Source: Agelas oroides (Eukaryota; Porifera; Demospongiae; Agelasida; Agelasidae). Taken from it: a stretch of DNA of 64,000 nt. Shown here piece after piece: positions 53,901 through 64,000 of the stretch. The DNA is taken from the NCBI GenBank assembly GCA_949130485.1, contig OX422194.1:2520641-2584640 (forward strand), written 5' to 3'. Under the pieces are notes generated by a model. It did no database searches, was not told where the DNA came from, and saw only the letters and a program-made list of their open reading frames with translations. The translations under genes were made by a program, and so were the position numbers. The number at the start of each line of letters is the position of its first letter. The stretch's first letter is position 1.

Positions 53901-56900
53901 TTTTTGGCAAAGGCATGCATTCAGAACCACTATACTCTGTACACACACACACCTGCAGCATTACTTCCTGCTGTCCTATGATGTCTCTGTAGTCTGACAA
54001 CTTGTGCTCAAGTTGCTGGATCTCAGACTCACAGTCCTGCAACTGTAACCCTACATGTGAGTAAGCAAGTTTGTGTGAGCTAGCCTATAGTGCATGAAGA
54101 TAGGCTTGTGTTCATACTATACATAAATAAATATCACTGACCTTCAAGTTGGTTAGTTTCCAGTTTTTCAATTCTCTGTCTTAGCTCCTCGATGTGATCT
54201 TTGACCCGGTGACACTTGTCCCGGAAACTCTGCTCAATACCTGTCAATAGTATAAGAAGACATCTATAATTGAAGTGGCAGTTGGCATTCTGGTGATATA
54301 AACCAGAAGTGCAAGAAGCTTGTGAGAAAGAACAAGCGTATGTATATAAGGTGCTATACTCGCACTTCTTCCAGTACGGCAAAATCCAATAAGTATAACT
54401 TGACCAGTCACTCTGCAACTAGTATATGTATAAATGTATATGCAATGTTCTTTCCAGCAATATGTAAAATTATGTAATCAACTATCAGTGCTTTGATAAC
54501 CATCAAACGTGGTAGTTTTTTTTTACCTATGGTGTAGACCAATCCAGGTGAATCGTGGATCATTGCATGAAAAACGTAGGACACAATCACACACCCAGAA
54601 AGCAAGCAGTAATCTCTTATGCAGTGGAACCCCTCTAAAGCGGACACCACTAAACTACCGCTGCGTGTCAGGAATATTGAGGCATCCGTAATTTAGGGGC
54701 TTCTGGTACACTTCTGGCAAGTGTGACAATGTGTATTCGAGCTGTTGAGCATGATAAGGCAGCATTTCCAGCCCTCTCTGTTGCTGTACGATAGCAAGAA
54801 AAGCTAGTAAAATGATGGACAGTGCTAATATAATGCCCAGTCTTTTAATCCAGTGGCAATGACGCACAATCTGACGAAAGAGGTCGGCGAGCATCCACGT
54901 TATCAAGTGGATTTCAGGCACTGGTGGGACTTAGAAACTTGTCTGCTTTACAGAATATTGAGGTGTCCATAAATCAGGGGGTGATTTGTACAGGTATTCA
55001 TAGGCAAGCATTTGGGACCATGAATGCATGTTCATCCGGATAATCGCAAAGTCCACAATTCAGGGAGTTTGGATTAGGGTTTCCACTGTTGTGAATTCTG
55101 ATGTTATGTTTACCTACATACATGTATGTGCTTTGTTCCTCACCATCTCTGACAATGTCAAAAGGCATCTGAAAGTGCCCACTACTCAGGAGCTCATCAC
55201 TGGACATAGCAGGAACAGACAATGTGTCTAGGGTCTGAGGAGGAGAGACAGGTGCATAGTAACTAGAGGATATGACATTAGTTTGCAGCTATAGGCGGTA
55301 GACACCGTATTACAATGTCAAGGTATTCAAGGTGTTCAATATATGGCAGTCCTAAGCTTCAATCAAACATTATTCCATTGCATATTTCAATCACATTACC
55401 ACATTTGAAGTACTGAACTCCATTGAGGGTGGGGGTCATATTCACACTTTGTTGATGGATATCAGATATTGACACTGTGTGTATGAGCTCAGCGCTAAAG
55501 TGCTTGGAATTCCATGATGCAACCAAGTATGTAATGGAGTCATGCGTGATTTCTACCCGGGAATGGCTACTCCAGTAAACAACACAGCTACACACAAGTA
55601 CAGACAAGTACAGACAGCACTGACGTCTGGCTCCTCCTTCCTCCTAGCTTGTCTTCTATTGAGGAGGTTGATCAGCTCCTTCTGAACACTGGCAAGGGAC
55701 TCACGCAAACTGGCATTCTCCATCATCAACTCCTGCAACGTGCACAATACCACAGTTCATGAAGATATATAATGTGCCTCCTCCCCTTCATGTGGCAATA
55801 GCAGTGAGTTATCTCCTGGGATTGGCCAAAACATGTCCCGAGAAGTGGATGACTCATCTAGGTTTGACTTTGCGGTAAAGTTTACACGCAAATTTCCATT
55901 TTGTGTTTGCATGCAGTGTTAGAATAAAATGAGGCTACCATATAACTAGGGCTCAGGTAGGTAAAACACATATGTGGCAGTCCCGAATAGAAATCGAATA
56001 TTATTCCGTCGCGTATTTCGAGTGCATCACCAAGTTTGACGTGCTATAGCACTGAGCTTCTGCTAAGGGCAGGGCTCATACGCGCTTCATAGACGCATCA
56101 GATATTCATATGTTTACACGTCGCATATGAGTCCCGCCCTTAGTGGAAGCTCAGTGCTATAGTGCGTCAAACTTGGTGATGCGCTCGAAATACGTGACGG
56201 AATAGTATTTGATTTCTATCCGGGACTGCCACATACCGTACAGTGGGAAACTTTCGAGGGAGAAAACTTTCGCAAATTTTGAGGTTTCGTAGCTATTCGC
56301 GAAAGTTTTCTCTGCGAAATTGGGGGGCGTGGCATTTTGGCAGCGACACCAGCAAACAATTGGCGAAAGTTTTCTCCGCGAAAATCTTATTTCTGCCAAA
56401 TTGCGCGAGTTTTCTCCCTCAAAAGTTTCCCGCTATACGGTATAACATTACAGTGCATACCACTGGCTATCGCATACTAGAAGAACTAAGTATGCTAGAA
56501 CACTTACCTTCTGTCTCTCCTCATAGTTGCTGACAATGACTCTATACATTTCTTCATCACCACTGCAGGGGTGTGGGATGCATGTATTAGAGTGTGCACT
56601 CTACTAGGACGAGATTATACTACCTTCCTGGCTTATTCCATGTTCTTCTCTTCCCGTCTGCCCGGTGCAGTGAGTTTAGGATGCTCATCCCCAGCCGTCG
56701 CTCCTGGCTCTTATCTGATACCAACTTGAAGAAAGAAGGGAGAGAAAGAAACGGCTCACATGACTGCACCATAATGAGTTTGCTAGATATTGTCTTGTGC
56801 TCACGTCCACACCATTTCTCCTTTCTTCAGAAGGAGAAATGGTTCCAATTGGCCCCTACATGCAGGAGAGGAGAAAGACGTCTTTCTCATCTTCTGATCT

Positions 56901-59900
56901 ACAAATAGCACTCTACCTTCTATCACATGAACAGGATGTAATGGCACTCTTGTGTGTCTCCAGGCAACACTATACATGTCTATTGTACTTCACTATGTCG
57001 TCTCACAAAGAGCCATTCACATGTGTGTAGGGAAGGCTATTAAAAGTATACTTAGCCTCAGTCCCAGATTCCACACTGCAGGCACAAGTATGCATACATA
57101 GAGCATGATAGCCTCGTCCCCAGGCTCTCTCCTCAAAAACGAGGGGGGAGGAGAGAGCCTGGTAACATCTGCGGTAAAAGTTGTCGACTTCTGGCACCTT
57201 GCTCTGGCGGTACCAATCAGATTGCAGAACGAAACCACGTGTACACGTGACATTTTGCCCACTCAGCAAAAAATTGTCAACTCGAAAATGAACTTGTAGC
57301 GTAGACTACACCTCGAAGGTTGGTGAAAAACAGCTTTCGAATGTGCGGAAGGGGCGCAAGTCCAGAGAGTCCAAGATCGAAGTTCGCTGTAGTTAGTTTG
57401 CGGGAGTGACTCGCTCACCATACTTCGCTGCTCCGAGTTTACATGTGCAAAGTGCGTCACGGAACTCAACAGAGCTGCGGATGCCTCGAAGACAAGGAGC
57501 GAAATTGTAAATAGCTTGCGCTGCTACCAGGTATAGTACTGATATTGCATGGGAGGTTATTAAATCACATGACAATTATTACTAAAGTGGGAGCGTCCTA
57601 CGTTGATCACATGAATGATGACGTGCCGGAAGTCGACAACTTTTCCCGCGGATGTTACCAGGCTCTCTCCTCCCCCTGTTTTTGAGGAGAGAGCCTGGGG
57701 ACGAGGCTAAGAGCATGACCCCCTCTCCCCTCCCCCACCCACACACACACTGTAATCATTGAAAAACTACAGAACAAGCGTGCTGCTAGGAGTTTTGCAC
57801 TCTTGATACATCACAAGTCATTTTTGAGTGGGTATGATACAAGTTTGTGTGTTATGTAACTAGTTGCCACATCAACTGTTGAATGTACTCCCTTTAGTTT
57901 GCTAAACCATGCAATCACTGCCAGCCCTTTCAAACACAGCCTCCAGTGGCAATAAACTCTGTTGCTCTCAATCAAAAAAGAAAAAAGCTTTCAACTAAAA
58001 GATGTACGTACAAGTCTGACTAAGGCACATGCAGTCTTGCAGCTTAAACATAAGATGTATTGAGGAGTGTTGCAGTAAGCAATTCACGGCTTTCTAGAAG
58101 TATACACTATCAATGCAGAAGTCAGCGGCTACAGTGTGGCTTGCAGTGCTTTCTTGCAATACCCTCCAGTCCTGGCTAAAGCACATGCCACACCTGGTAC
58201 TGGTAAAAGTGTAGTTCATGAGCAAGCTAGAATCACAAGTCATACATGTGGCTTTTTAAAAATTTATCCCAAAACTTTAGGGCAGAGATTATTCCCCCAC
58301 TAGCTTCATGGTTAAATGTGAACGGGTTTAGCACATTTCAACCATACCTGTATATAGCTGCTTAAAAGCTGGACAGGTGGATAACATTGTTTATGCATGT
58401 TAGTCACTTATGTGGGCAATTAAGAAACTGTCATCTTTTACTGCTCCACACAATTAACAGGTAGGCTGTGAAACTCTCTGCTTGAGCACAACACAATATT
58501 TGCCTTACAACCACAATTCCAAGGCTAGTACTCACCCTACCAGCTTTGAACAATATGATTGTAGTTTTAGAGAGAGTAGCTACATGCAGGATGGATGTGG
58601 GTACATGTATAAATAGGGCTCATGTATAAACACACCTGCCCCAGTTTCTGCTTGAGTCTCTCATACTCCTTCTCCCTCTTCTTGCTCTCATGACTGTGCT
58701 GGGTCTCCTTGTACTGCAAGCTTAGCTTCAGGCGACGAACCTATGTGGAGAAAAATAACACACCATATACATACAACTGATGATTAGTTAGCCATGTAAG
58801 TGGCCCACGTGAAGCAAACTTTCAACTTTTGGGACTGACAACACGTTCCATGACAGAAATCAACCTTATGTTCACCAGAAAGCTATGATTTACAACATAC
58901 CAAAGCGAACATGATTATATGCCTTCTTCAGCCCCAAATTTCCAGATGGTACATATGGTAGCTAAACCTGGGTCACTACAGCATACACCAAAAACTGGGT
59001 AACTACTTGTAACATAATATGCACATAGCAAAAACACACCTATACATACTAAGCACACACCAAAAAGTGGGGAACTAGCAGCTATAAGTACGTAAACACA
59101 GTTACCTCCTCCTGCTCAGCTCGCAGTTTGGAGGAGGTGGACTTGAGTTTCTCAGAAAGCTGCCTCTCCTTTCCTTCCAAAGTTGCCATTTCTCTTTCTG
59201 CTGTTTTCAGGTCTTCCTGGAGGGATCAATTTGTTACAGACATTGGTTTGTATCTGGGTGAGATCTTTAAATATCCATAACTCAGTTCTGGAGCACAATG
59301 TCACCTTGAGTCTGTCCTGTGTTTCTTGGTGAAGGAGCACATCACTCTTGGCTCGCTGTAGGCTAAAAAACACAGGTATGTGTGTGTGTGTGCGCATGTT
59401 ATCATGTAAAACATAAGCAAAGTTGCCTTATGCAATATGACCTGGCAACTAAACCAGTGGCTCTGCAACTCAACCATGAGACGTCCAACATGTACCTTTC
59501 TTTGAGCTCCTCAATGGTCCGGACATTGTGTCTGTATAGCTGCAGCAGTTTGTACACAGAGTTCACCAGCCGCACTGTGTCAGGCTGTGTACTCCCACTC
59601 ACAAGGACAGATGGTAGACCAATTGTCTGCAACTCCTGGGGCCAGGGATATGTATGGCCTTGAGCTTGATTCATTTGCCCTAACAAAGTATACTGGTGAA
59701 TTGATGATAACACTAGCTACGCCAGCACAGTCTAAGCTGTCCTTACTTGATAGAGAGTAAAACATACTCAGGAAAAAGGGGAGATATATGTATGTCTAGC
59801 TTTGTTACTGGCCTCCACAATGTTCATTGCTTGCAGTACAAAGCTTGTGCACAATCTTATCTGCAAGCAACAAATGCTTGTCTGGACCCCAGACCCTTCT

Positions 59901-62900
59901 AGCTGGGAGAAGAAGGGTCTGGTGAAAAACCTTGCTAGAAGTAAGTGTCTTGAGCGCTGGAATGCAGCTGTCGGGGGAAAATGCGCATCTGAGTTTAGAG
60001 TGAATATACGGTAGAACATGGAAATTTTGAAAATTGTAGTAGGACCTGACCAATCGCATTGAAGATCTGAAAACAAAGTTTGGGGAATTAAAAACTGTGG
60101 CATTCCAGCAAGACACTTCTGAGCAAGGTTATTCCCAAGACCCTCCTTTCCCCCCACCTTCCCAAGCCAGAACGGTCTGAGGTCCAGACTTGCAGATGCA
60201 TAGGAACGAGGGTTGGGGATATCTGATGTCCAGAGTATTAAATGCCTAGCCTCGTTCCCAGGCCGTTCCCGCCTCCAGTTTTTGATCGCTTGCAGTATAA
60301 AAACGGAGGGGAAGGCCTGGGAGAAAGAGTCACGTGCGTGACGTCAGGTAGACGTGAGGGGAGCGGTGCCCGATCGTTGTAACTCACAAACTTTGCGTTG
60401 ATCAGCCTCTAATCTACCAAACAACGAGCTGTATTGACGCTGTATTTCGAATGTTACAGTCTCAAGTTCTTGGACAAGATATTACAGGAAGGACCTTGAG
60501 ATTCTTCGTCGGGCACCGCCCCCCTCATGTCTACCCTCATGTCTACCTGATGTCACGCACGTGACTCTTTCTCCCAGGCCTTCCCCTCCGTTTTTATACT
60601 GCAAGCGATCAAAAACTGGAGACAGGAACGGCCTGGGAACGAGGCTATTAAATGCTGGACATGATAATAGTCCAATTAGACACTGTGAATATTGCATGCC
60701 CAAACACAAAATCTGGGAAACCACATTGCCAACAAATACACCACCTTTTATAGCACAGACCCGGTAGTCTACAATCACTGGACTGGACTGGTGGACTGGA
60801 CTGGTGGACTGACAAGCGTCTGAGTACAAGTCTTTAGTGATGGGTCCATTCACTTAGTCTCGTGTAGCTAGACTCTCACGACCTTCCGGCAAGTCTGGCT
60901 ACATGAGACTACTAGTCACTAGCTACGTATGATACTTGCAGTTGGATAAATGACTTGTACACTACAGTGTTATCGATCAGCAAGTATAATCCAGCAACCA
61001 ATAAGACTCATTCCAAGCAACATCTATATTGCCAATGGTAGAATGCCTCAGGGTTTACCAAGTAGGCTTTATAGGATTGAGTGTACATGCTTCATGTCAT
61101 CTAGTTATTAGCTAGAGTCTGTGAAGGAGAGTGGCTATATCTCCAAACGCAACCGTACAGGTGAGTTTTCATTAGCAAGCATACAAATGATTTTTAAACC
61201 AATCCACCAGTCCAGTCCACTAGTCCAGTCCACTAGTCCAGTCCACTAGTCCAGTCCAGTGATTGTAGACTACCCACAGACCCAGCCCAACTCATGGTGC
61301 CATAGAACAGTGGTCAAGCAGACATTGTCTCCTGTCTACAGTAGAAGTAAAATCATTCTAGCTGTACCCTTAAATAGATGGCCTTTCATGCTTCTTGTGC
61401 ACTTCTTGAGCGAGTGTTCTGTAAAAAGTTTGCTGAATGCCCAATGTTCATTGTACCTATAATAGTCCTCCACTGCTAAACAAGAGGCTACCAATTGCTG
61501 TATAACATCAAAACGCACTCTTATAATGGCTTTATTATCCCACTGTCATTGTGTTCCTTATGCTTGCTGAATGGCATTAATTAGTACTGAGTACAGTAGG
61601 GAATTTCTGAGTTGTCTGACATGAAGTTCTGAAGCATACAAGACTTTGAAATTAACTTGTGATGTTTTCTTGCTGACATAAAAACAGACGCTCAATGTTA
61701 GGATTCCTGATTATATACAGTGTACAAGTCAGTATACAGGAAAAGCAGGAACGAGAACAGGAACAGAAAATTGTACAAAGTCTTACATGGAACCAGACTC
61801 TCCCATCTGGTGAGAGTCCGCCTATGTAAGACAAGACTCAGAGCTCACGTCGATATTGTTTATGAACCAAGGAGCACAACAATTGACTGAGTTGCCTTCA
61901 AGTTCCACCTACCTTGGATCATGCAGCAATTACAATGGGTATACACCTTAGTGAACTATGCCATCACTTCATGACATGCCGCTGTCACTAAGCACATAAA
62001 TACCGTAATCACTCATCATTGGCCCTATGACTCTTGCTAATGCATACATACTAGACAGACACCTGCAGAGAAGTATGACGCTTACTCTAAGAGATTTTGT
62101 GCATGGGGAGATATACTATTGCAATGGCTACAAGGGTCTGTGAGGACGGTAAATCTTATGCTCTCAGAACAGTCGTCCTGACTAGACTAGGAGTCTCGTA
62201 AAGACACATACTATGTGCCAAGTGACTCCTCATTTTGCACCCACACATACTCAGGTCCAATCAATAGCTCTACTTAGTGAGTTTGCAGCCTGGAACTGCT
62301 GATGGACAATTGCCTAAATGAACTTGTACTTGTGTATACTTAGCCTACTCCATTATTGTATTGTGTTGTGACAGTGAAGCTGCCCAATGTTTACCAGATC
62401 TGTGCACCATCACGGGGAGGAGGGGCATTCAGTTGATAATGACATGACTACTAAAACACCAAACTAGTTATTTCACATCAAATATGGACTGAGTTGATCG
62501 TTGTACTCTCTCCCCATTCTTTCTAGTTCTACTTGCGAACAGGATTAAACTACCGTGTACAGTAGGGACTCAGAGCTCACGTCGATCGATGTTCTATTCA
62601 TGACAACTGTGAATTCAGAGTCGTCTCTTTGCCCTTGCATCTTTTGGTGCAAATCCCTGTTTTTGTTCCGATCCCATTTCCCATTCCCTGCTTTTCCTGT
62701 GTACAAGTCAGTATACAGCCAGTAGTGTACAAGTTCTTAACCATCTTGTACCGTTCAGGGATTTCTGGGACCATTAGCTCTCGTGTGGGATAACTGTTGA
62801 ACAGTCAGTGTTTGCTGACATAATGCCAACAACAATTCGGGAAAGGTATGCACCCCTGTACCACGTTATATTGCCGGGTGACTTCAGTGAGAGGAACCCC

Positions 62901-63133
62901 CCTCCTCCTCAAACACTATTTTCACCAACCTGATGCAAGTATTGCGAACATCCCTCGATGCTAGAATCGTCTGCTGTACAAAATTCATTCTCAAACAAGT
63001 CGCTGCTCTGGTCAGCTGCTGAGACGCTGGAATCCACCACGCTCGAGTCCGCCATGCTCAAAGATGGGCTCCAATTGGAGCAAACCGCGCGCCGTGCCCT
63101 ATCCAGTGTGACTGCAGTGCACTCCAACTGCAT
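49637..63133 (-). CDS. SSX2IP: SSX2IP / ADIP (afadin- and alpha-actinin-binding protein) orthologue, 15 exons
   Basis: Coiled-coil scaffold of centriolar satellites, centrosome and adherens junctions in animals. Exons (minus strand): 63133-62930, 59635-59496, 59362-59305, 59216-59106, 58740-58636, 56724-56624, 56562-56508, 55732-55625, 55234-55144, 54240-54142, 54050-53953, 52248-52198, 51934-51806, 50863-50782, and 49857 to about 49724 or 49637. All junctions are GT-AG with compatible phases, except a possible GC donor after the last. Family landmarks recognised from the vertebrate protein: FCTADD..IEGC..YL at the end of exon 1, ELQTIGLPS, a RADGKR motif in exon 6, MENASLRESL in exon 8, FKEQQQTFEEERL in exon 13 and GFEDEKAAFLREQFL in exon 14. 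About 520 residues; the extreme C-terminus is uncertain. Alternative start Met at residue 27. Confidence 0.85.
50917..51045 (+). repeat. GT/GCGT microsatellite in an SSX2IP intron
   Basis: About 130 bp of GTGTGT with GCGTGC variants, on the sense-minus gene's intron upstream of exon 14. It explains the cysteine/valine and histidine/threonine frames seen here. Confidence 0.95.
52560..53170. mobile_element. TIR element related to 17,604-18,120, in an SSX2IP intron
   Basis: The ends CAGGCCTGTAGGCAGG and CCTGGCTACGGGGCTGT are imperfect inverted repeats of the same type as 17,604. The interior carries CCTCAGAAGCATTCTCAG...GGGGGAGCATGCCCCCAG. Confidence 0.6.
55335..55570. repeat. Old foldback repeat in an SSX2IP intron
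   Basis: A diverged version of the foldback at 55,974: GGCAGTCC, ATTATTCC and CATATTTC on the left arm are mirrored by imperfect complements ending CCCGGGAATGGC on the right. Confidence 0.55.
55974..56232. repeat. Foldback repeat, about 105-bp arms, in an SSX2IP intron
   Basis: The left arm starts GTGGCAGTCCCGAATAGAAA and the right arm ends TTTCTATCCGGGACTGCCAC. The arms differ at roughly one base in ten and enclose about 50 bp. It abuts the MITE at 56,234. Confidence 0.85.
56234..56442. mobile_element. 209-bp MITE with TACCGTA ends, in an SSX2IP intron
   Basis: The ends TACCGTACAGTGGGAAACTT and AAGTTTCCCGCTATACGGTA are inverted. The interior is rich in CGAAAGTTTTCTC. Same family as 16,054-16,598. 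Confidence 0.8.
57109..57709. mobile_element. 601-bp TIR element with 9-bp target duplication, in an SSX2IP intron
   Basis: The ends TAGCCTCGTCCCCAGGCTCT and their inverse continue as arms of about 85 bp. Both sides are flanked by AGAGCATGA (57,100-57,108 and 57,710-57,718), a 9-bp target-site duplication. A 9-bp duplication points to the Mutator-like group. No transposase. Confidence 0.85.
60247..60647. mobile_element. 401-bp TIR element with probable 9-bp target duplication, in an SSX2IP intron
   Basis: Arms of more than 110 bp start TAGCCTCGTTCCCAGGCCGT and are nearly complementary. The flanks are TTAAATGCC (left) and TTAAATGCT (right), a 9-bp duplication with one mismatch. Same family as 57,109. 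Confidence 0.85.
60766..61271. mobile_element. 506-bp TIR element, CCAGTCCAGTGATTG family, in an SSX2IP intron
   Basis: AGTCTACAATCACTGGACTG on the left is mirrored by CAGTCCAGTGATTGTAGACT-like sequence on the right, and both arms extend inward as tandem GGACTGGACTGGT units. The interior is non-coding. Related to 16,660 and 29,817. Confidence 0.8.
61272..62929. other. Remainder of SSX2IP intron 1
   Basis: No exon or RNA gene recognised. CAGAGCTCACGTCGAT occurs at about 61,831 and again at 62,571, and GTACAAGTCAGTATACA at about 61,722 and 62,700, so a diverged inverted or direct duplication is present. Confidence 0.4.
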
Positions 63134-63182
63134 GGCCTCGCGCGCTTAGACTTAGTAGACAGTAGTTCAGTCGCTATAAAGA
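63134..63182. promoter_or_regulatory. 49-bp bidirectional start-to-start interval
   Basis: It separates the SSX2IP start codon (minus) from the next gene's start codon (plus). It contains GCGCGC and a TATAAAG at about 63,175. With so little room the two genes must share core promoter elements or have overlapping 5' ends. If SSX2IP starts at its second Met (63,055), the shared region is about 127 bp. Confidence 0.6.
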
Positions 63183-64000
63183 ATGGGTGTATCGGATGCT
63201 CTACATATACATAGACTATTTGCAATACCGGTAAGTAGGTCTATTCGTGCATTTTTTGTAGCTGTATTTTGTACCAGTGTACTGGTCATCACATCCCACT
63301 TGTATAACCCATCGTCTACGTCCAGTGCTCCCAGACCGGGGCAGAATGCATCCTTGTACGCACGTCCTACCCGAGCGCCGCACAAGAAAGATTCTGGGGG
63401 GAATGGATATGGGTACATACTGGAATTGGATGCAAGTGATCAGTTGACTAGTGGAGCTGCAAATCTCCTGTGTTTGCAGTGCTTAGCTCGCCAAATAGAT
63501 CCAAAGGTCATGTTGGTTGAGCCATTCATTGTCAACTCGACATATGGCGCAGTTCTGTTGGGAAACCAGGACTTGTTTGCCAGAGAAAACAATGTGAGGT
63601 TGAGGGACATCTATGATATTGGTGAGTGGAAGAAGTTCACACAACAGCATCGGTATGCTGAGCTGGCTAGTTGGGAGGACTTCCTGAAGGAAGCACCAAG
63701 AGATGTGATTGTTGTACAACACCACTGGTCGAAATGTTCTGCTGTGAGGTCGCTGAAGAAGAAATTCTCACCCTTTTTCAGACTGTTCCAGTTTCAGGTT
63801 GTGAGGTATGTGTGTTTGCAGTTTCGGCAATCTGGTGTGCTGACCCTGGAGCAGTTCAAAGAAATGGTTTATGGGAATTTCTCTGCTTCAACAGTTACAG
63901 TCATTTTTGATCGGTTTTGTGGGATTGGAGATCACATTCATAAATTTACAACTTCGCTCAAAGGAACTCCATGTCACAAGAGTAAAATGGGTAGGTTTGT
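63183..64000 (+). CDS. Probable type II membrane protein, possible glycosyltransferase (partial, runs off the window)
   Basis: The frame opens at ATG 63,183, six bases after an in-frame TAA, and stays open to the window end (272 codons) without introns. Residues about 23-37 form one hydrophobic segment (FFVAVFCTSVLVITS) after a basic N-terminus: a signal anchor typical of Golgi type II enzymes. A proline/serine-rich stem follows, with NAS, NST and NFS sequons suggesting a lumenal body. LTSGAANLLCLQCLA and VMLVEPFIVNS resemble uncharacterised invertebrate proteins sometimes related to protein O-fucosyltransferases. That assignment is from memory and tentative. Confidence 0.6.
   Translation, partial: MGVSDALHIHRLFAIPVSRSIRAFFVAVFCTSVLVITSHLYNPSSTSSAPRPGQNASLYARPTRAPHKKDSGGNGYGYILELDASDQLTSGAANLLCLQCLARQIDPKVMLVEPFIVNSTYGAVLLGNQDLFARENNVRLRDIYDIGEWKKFTQQHRYAELASWEDFLKEAPRDVIVVQHHWSKCSAVRSLKKKFSPFFRLFQFQVVRYVCLQFRQSGVLTLEQFKEMVYGNFSASTVTVIFDRFCGIGDHIHKFTTSLKGTPCHKSKMGRF

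Overview
This window is animal nuclear DNA, most likely from a marine invertebrate and best matched to a demosponge. The evidence is spliceosomal introns, a many-exon SSX2IP orthologue (a centrosome and cell-junction gene of animals), very compact gene spacing and a high load of small inverted-repeat elements. The sponge assignment rests on repeat character and gene density and is an inference.

Positions 1 to about 29,800 are gene-poor and repeat-rich. They hold several terminal-inverted-repeat (TIR) elements, an arginine-rich ORF carried by a repeat that has a second, inverted and shortened copy 19 kb away, two long foldback repeats, and a 5'-truncated, frameshifted non-LTR retrotransposon (24,414-25,788). 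I found no confident host gene there, only a few weak exon-like fragments.

The centrepiece is 30,786-48,522 (+), a single essentially intronless reading block of about 5,900 codons encoding a hybrid polyketide synthase / non-ribosomal peptide synthetase. Domain order is KS-ACP-ACP | C-A(with a methyltransferase inserted between core motifs a2 and a3)-PCP-E | FkbH-PCP | C-A-PCP | KS-cMT-ACP | AT. One single-base frame change near 33,520 splits it into two ORFs inside the first C domain. Neither KS is followed by its own AT. Both are followed by a linker with a degenerate version of the Y-P-F-x-x-x-R-Y-W tail typical of AT-less modules. The only AT lies at the extreme C-terminus and resembles animal mitochondrial malonyl-CoA:ACP transacylase. 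There is no KR, DH, ER, thioesterase or reductase domain. A TACTAAC branch-point-like sequence, a polypyrimidine tract and TAG just upstream of the start codon indicate a spliced 5' UTR, so the gene is set up for eukaryotic expression.

Downstream and convergent is the SSX2IP orthologue (minus strand, 15 exons reconstructed, 63,133 down to about 49,637), with TIR and foldback elements in its introns. Its start codon lies only 49 bp from that of a divergent gene (63,183 to the window end, +) for a probable type II membrane protein, so the pair appears to share a bidirectional promoter.

Inferred logic of the megasynthase: the internal FkbH-PCP looks like a glyceryl loading station. If it is the starter, the line would run FkbH-PCP > C-A-PCP > KS-cMT-ACP > (N-terminus) KS-ACP-ACP > C-A(MT)-PCP-E, so gene order would be a circular permutation of reaction order, with the terminal AT serving both KS modules.
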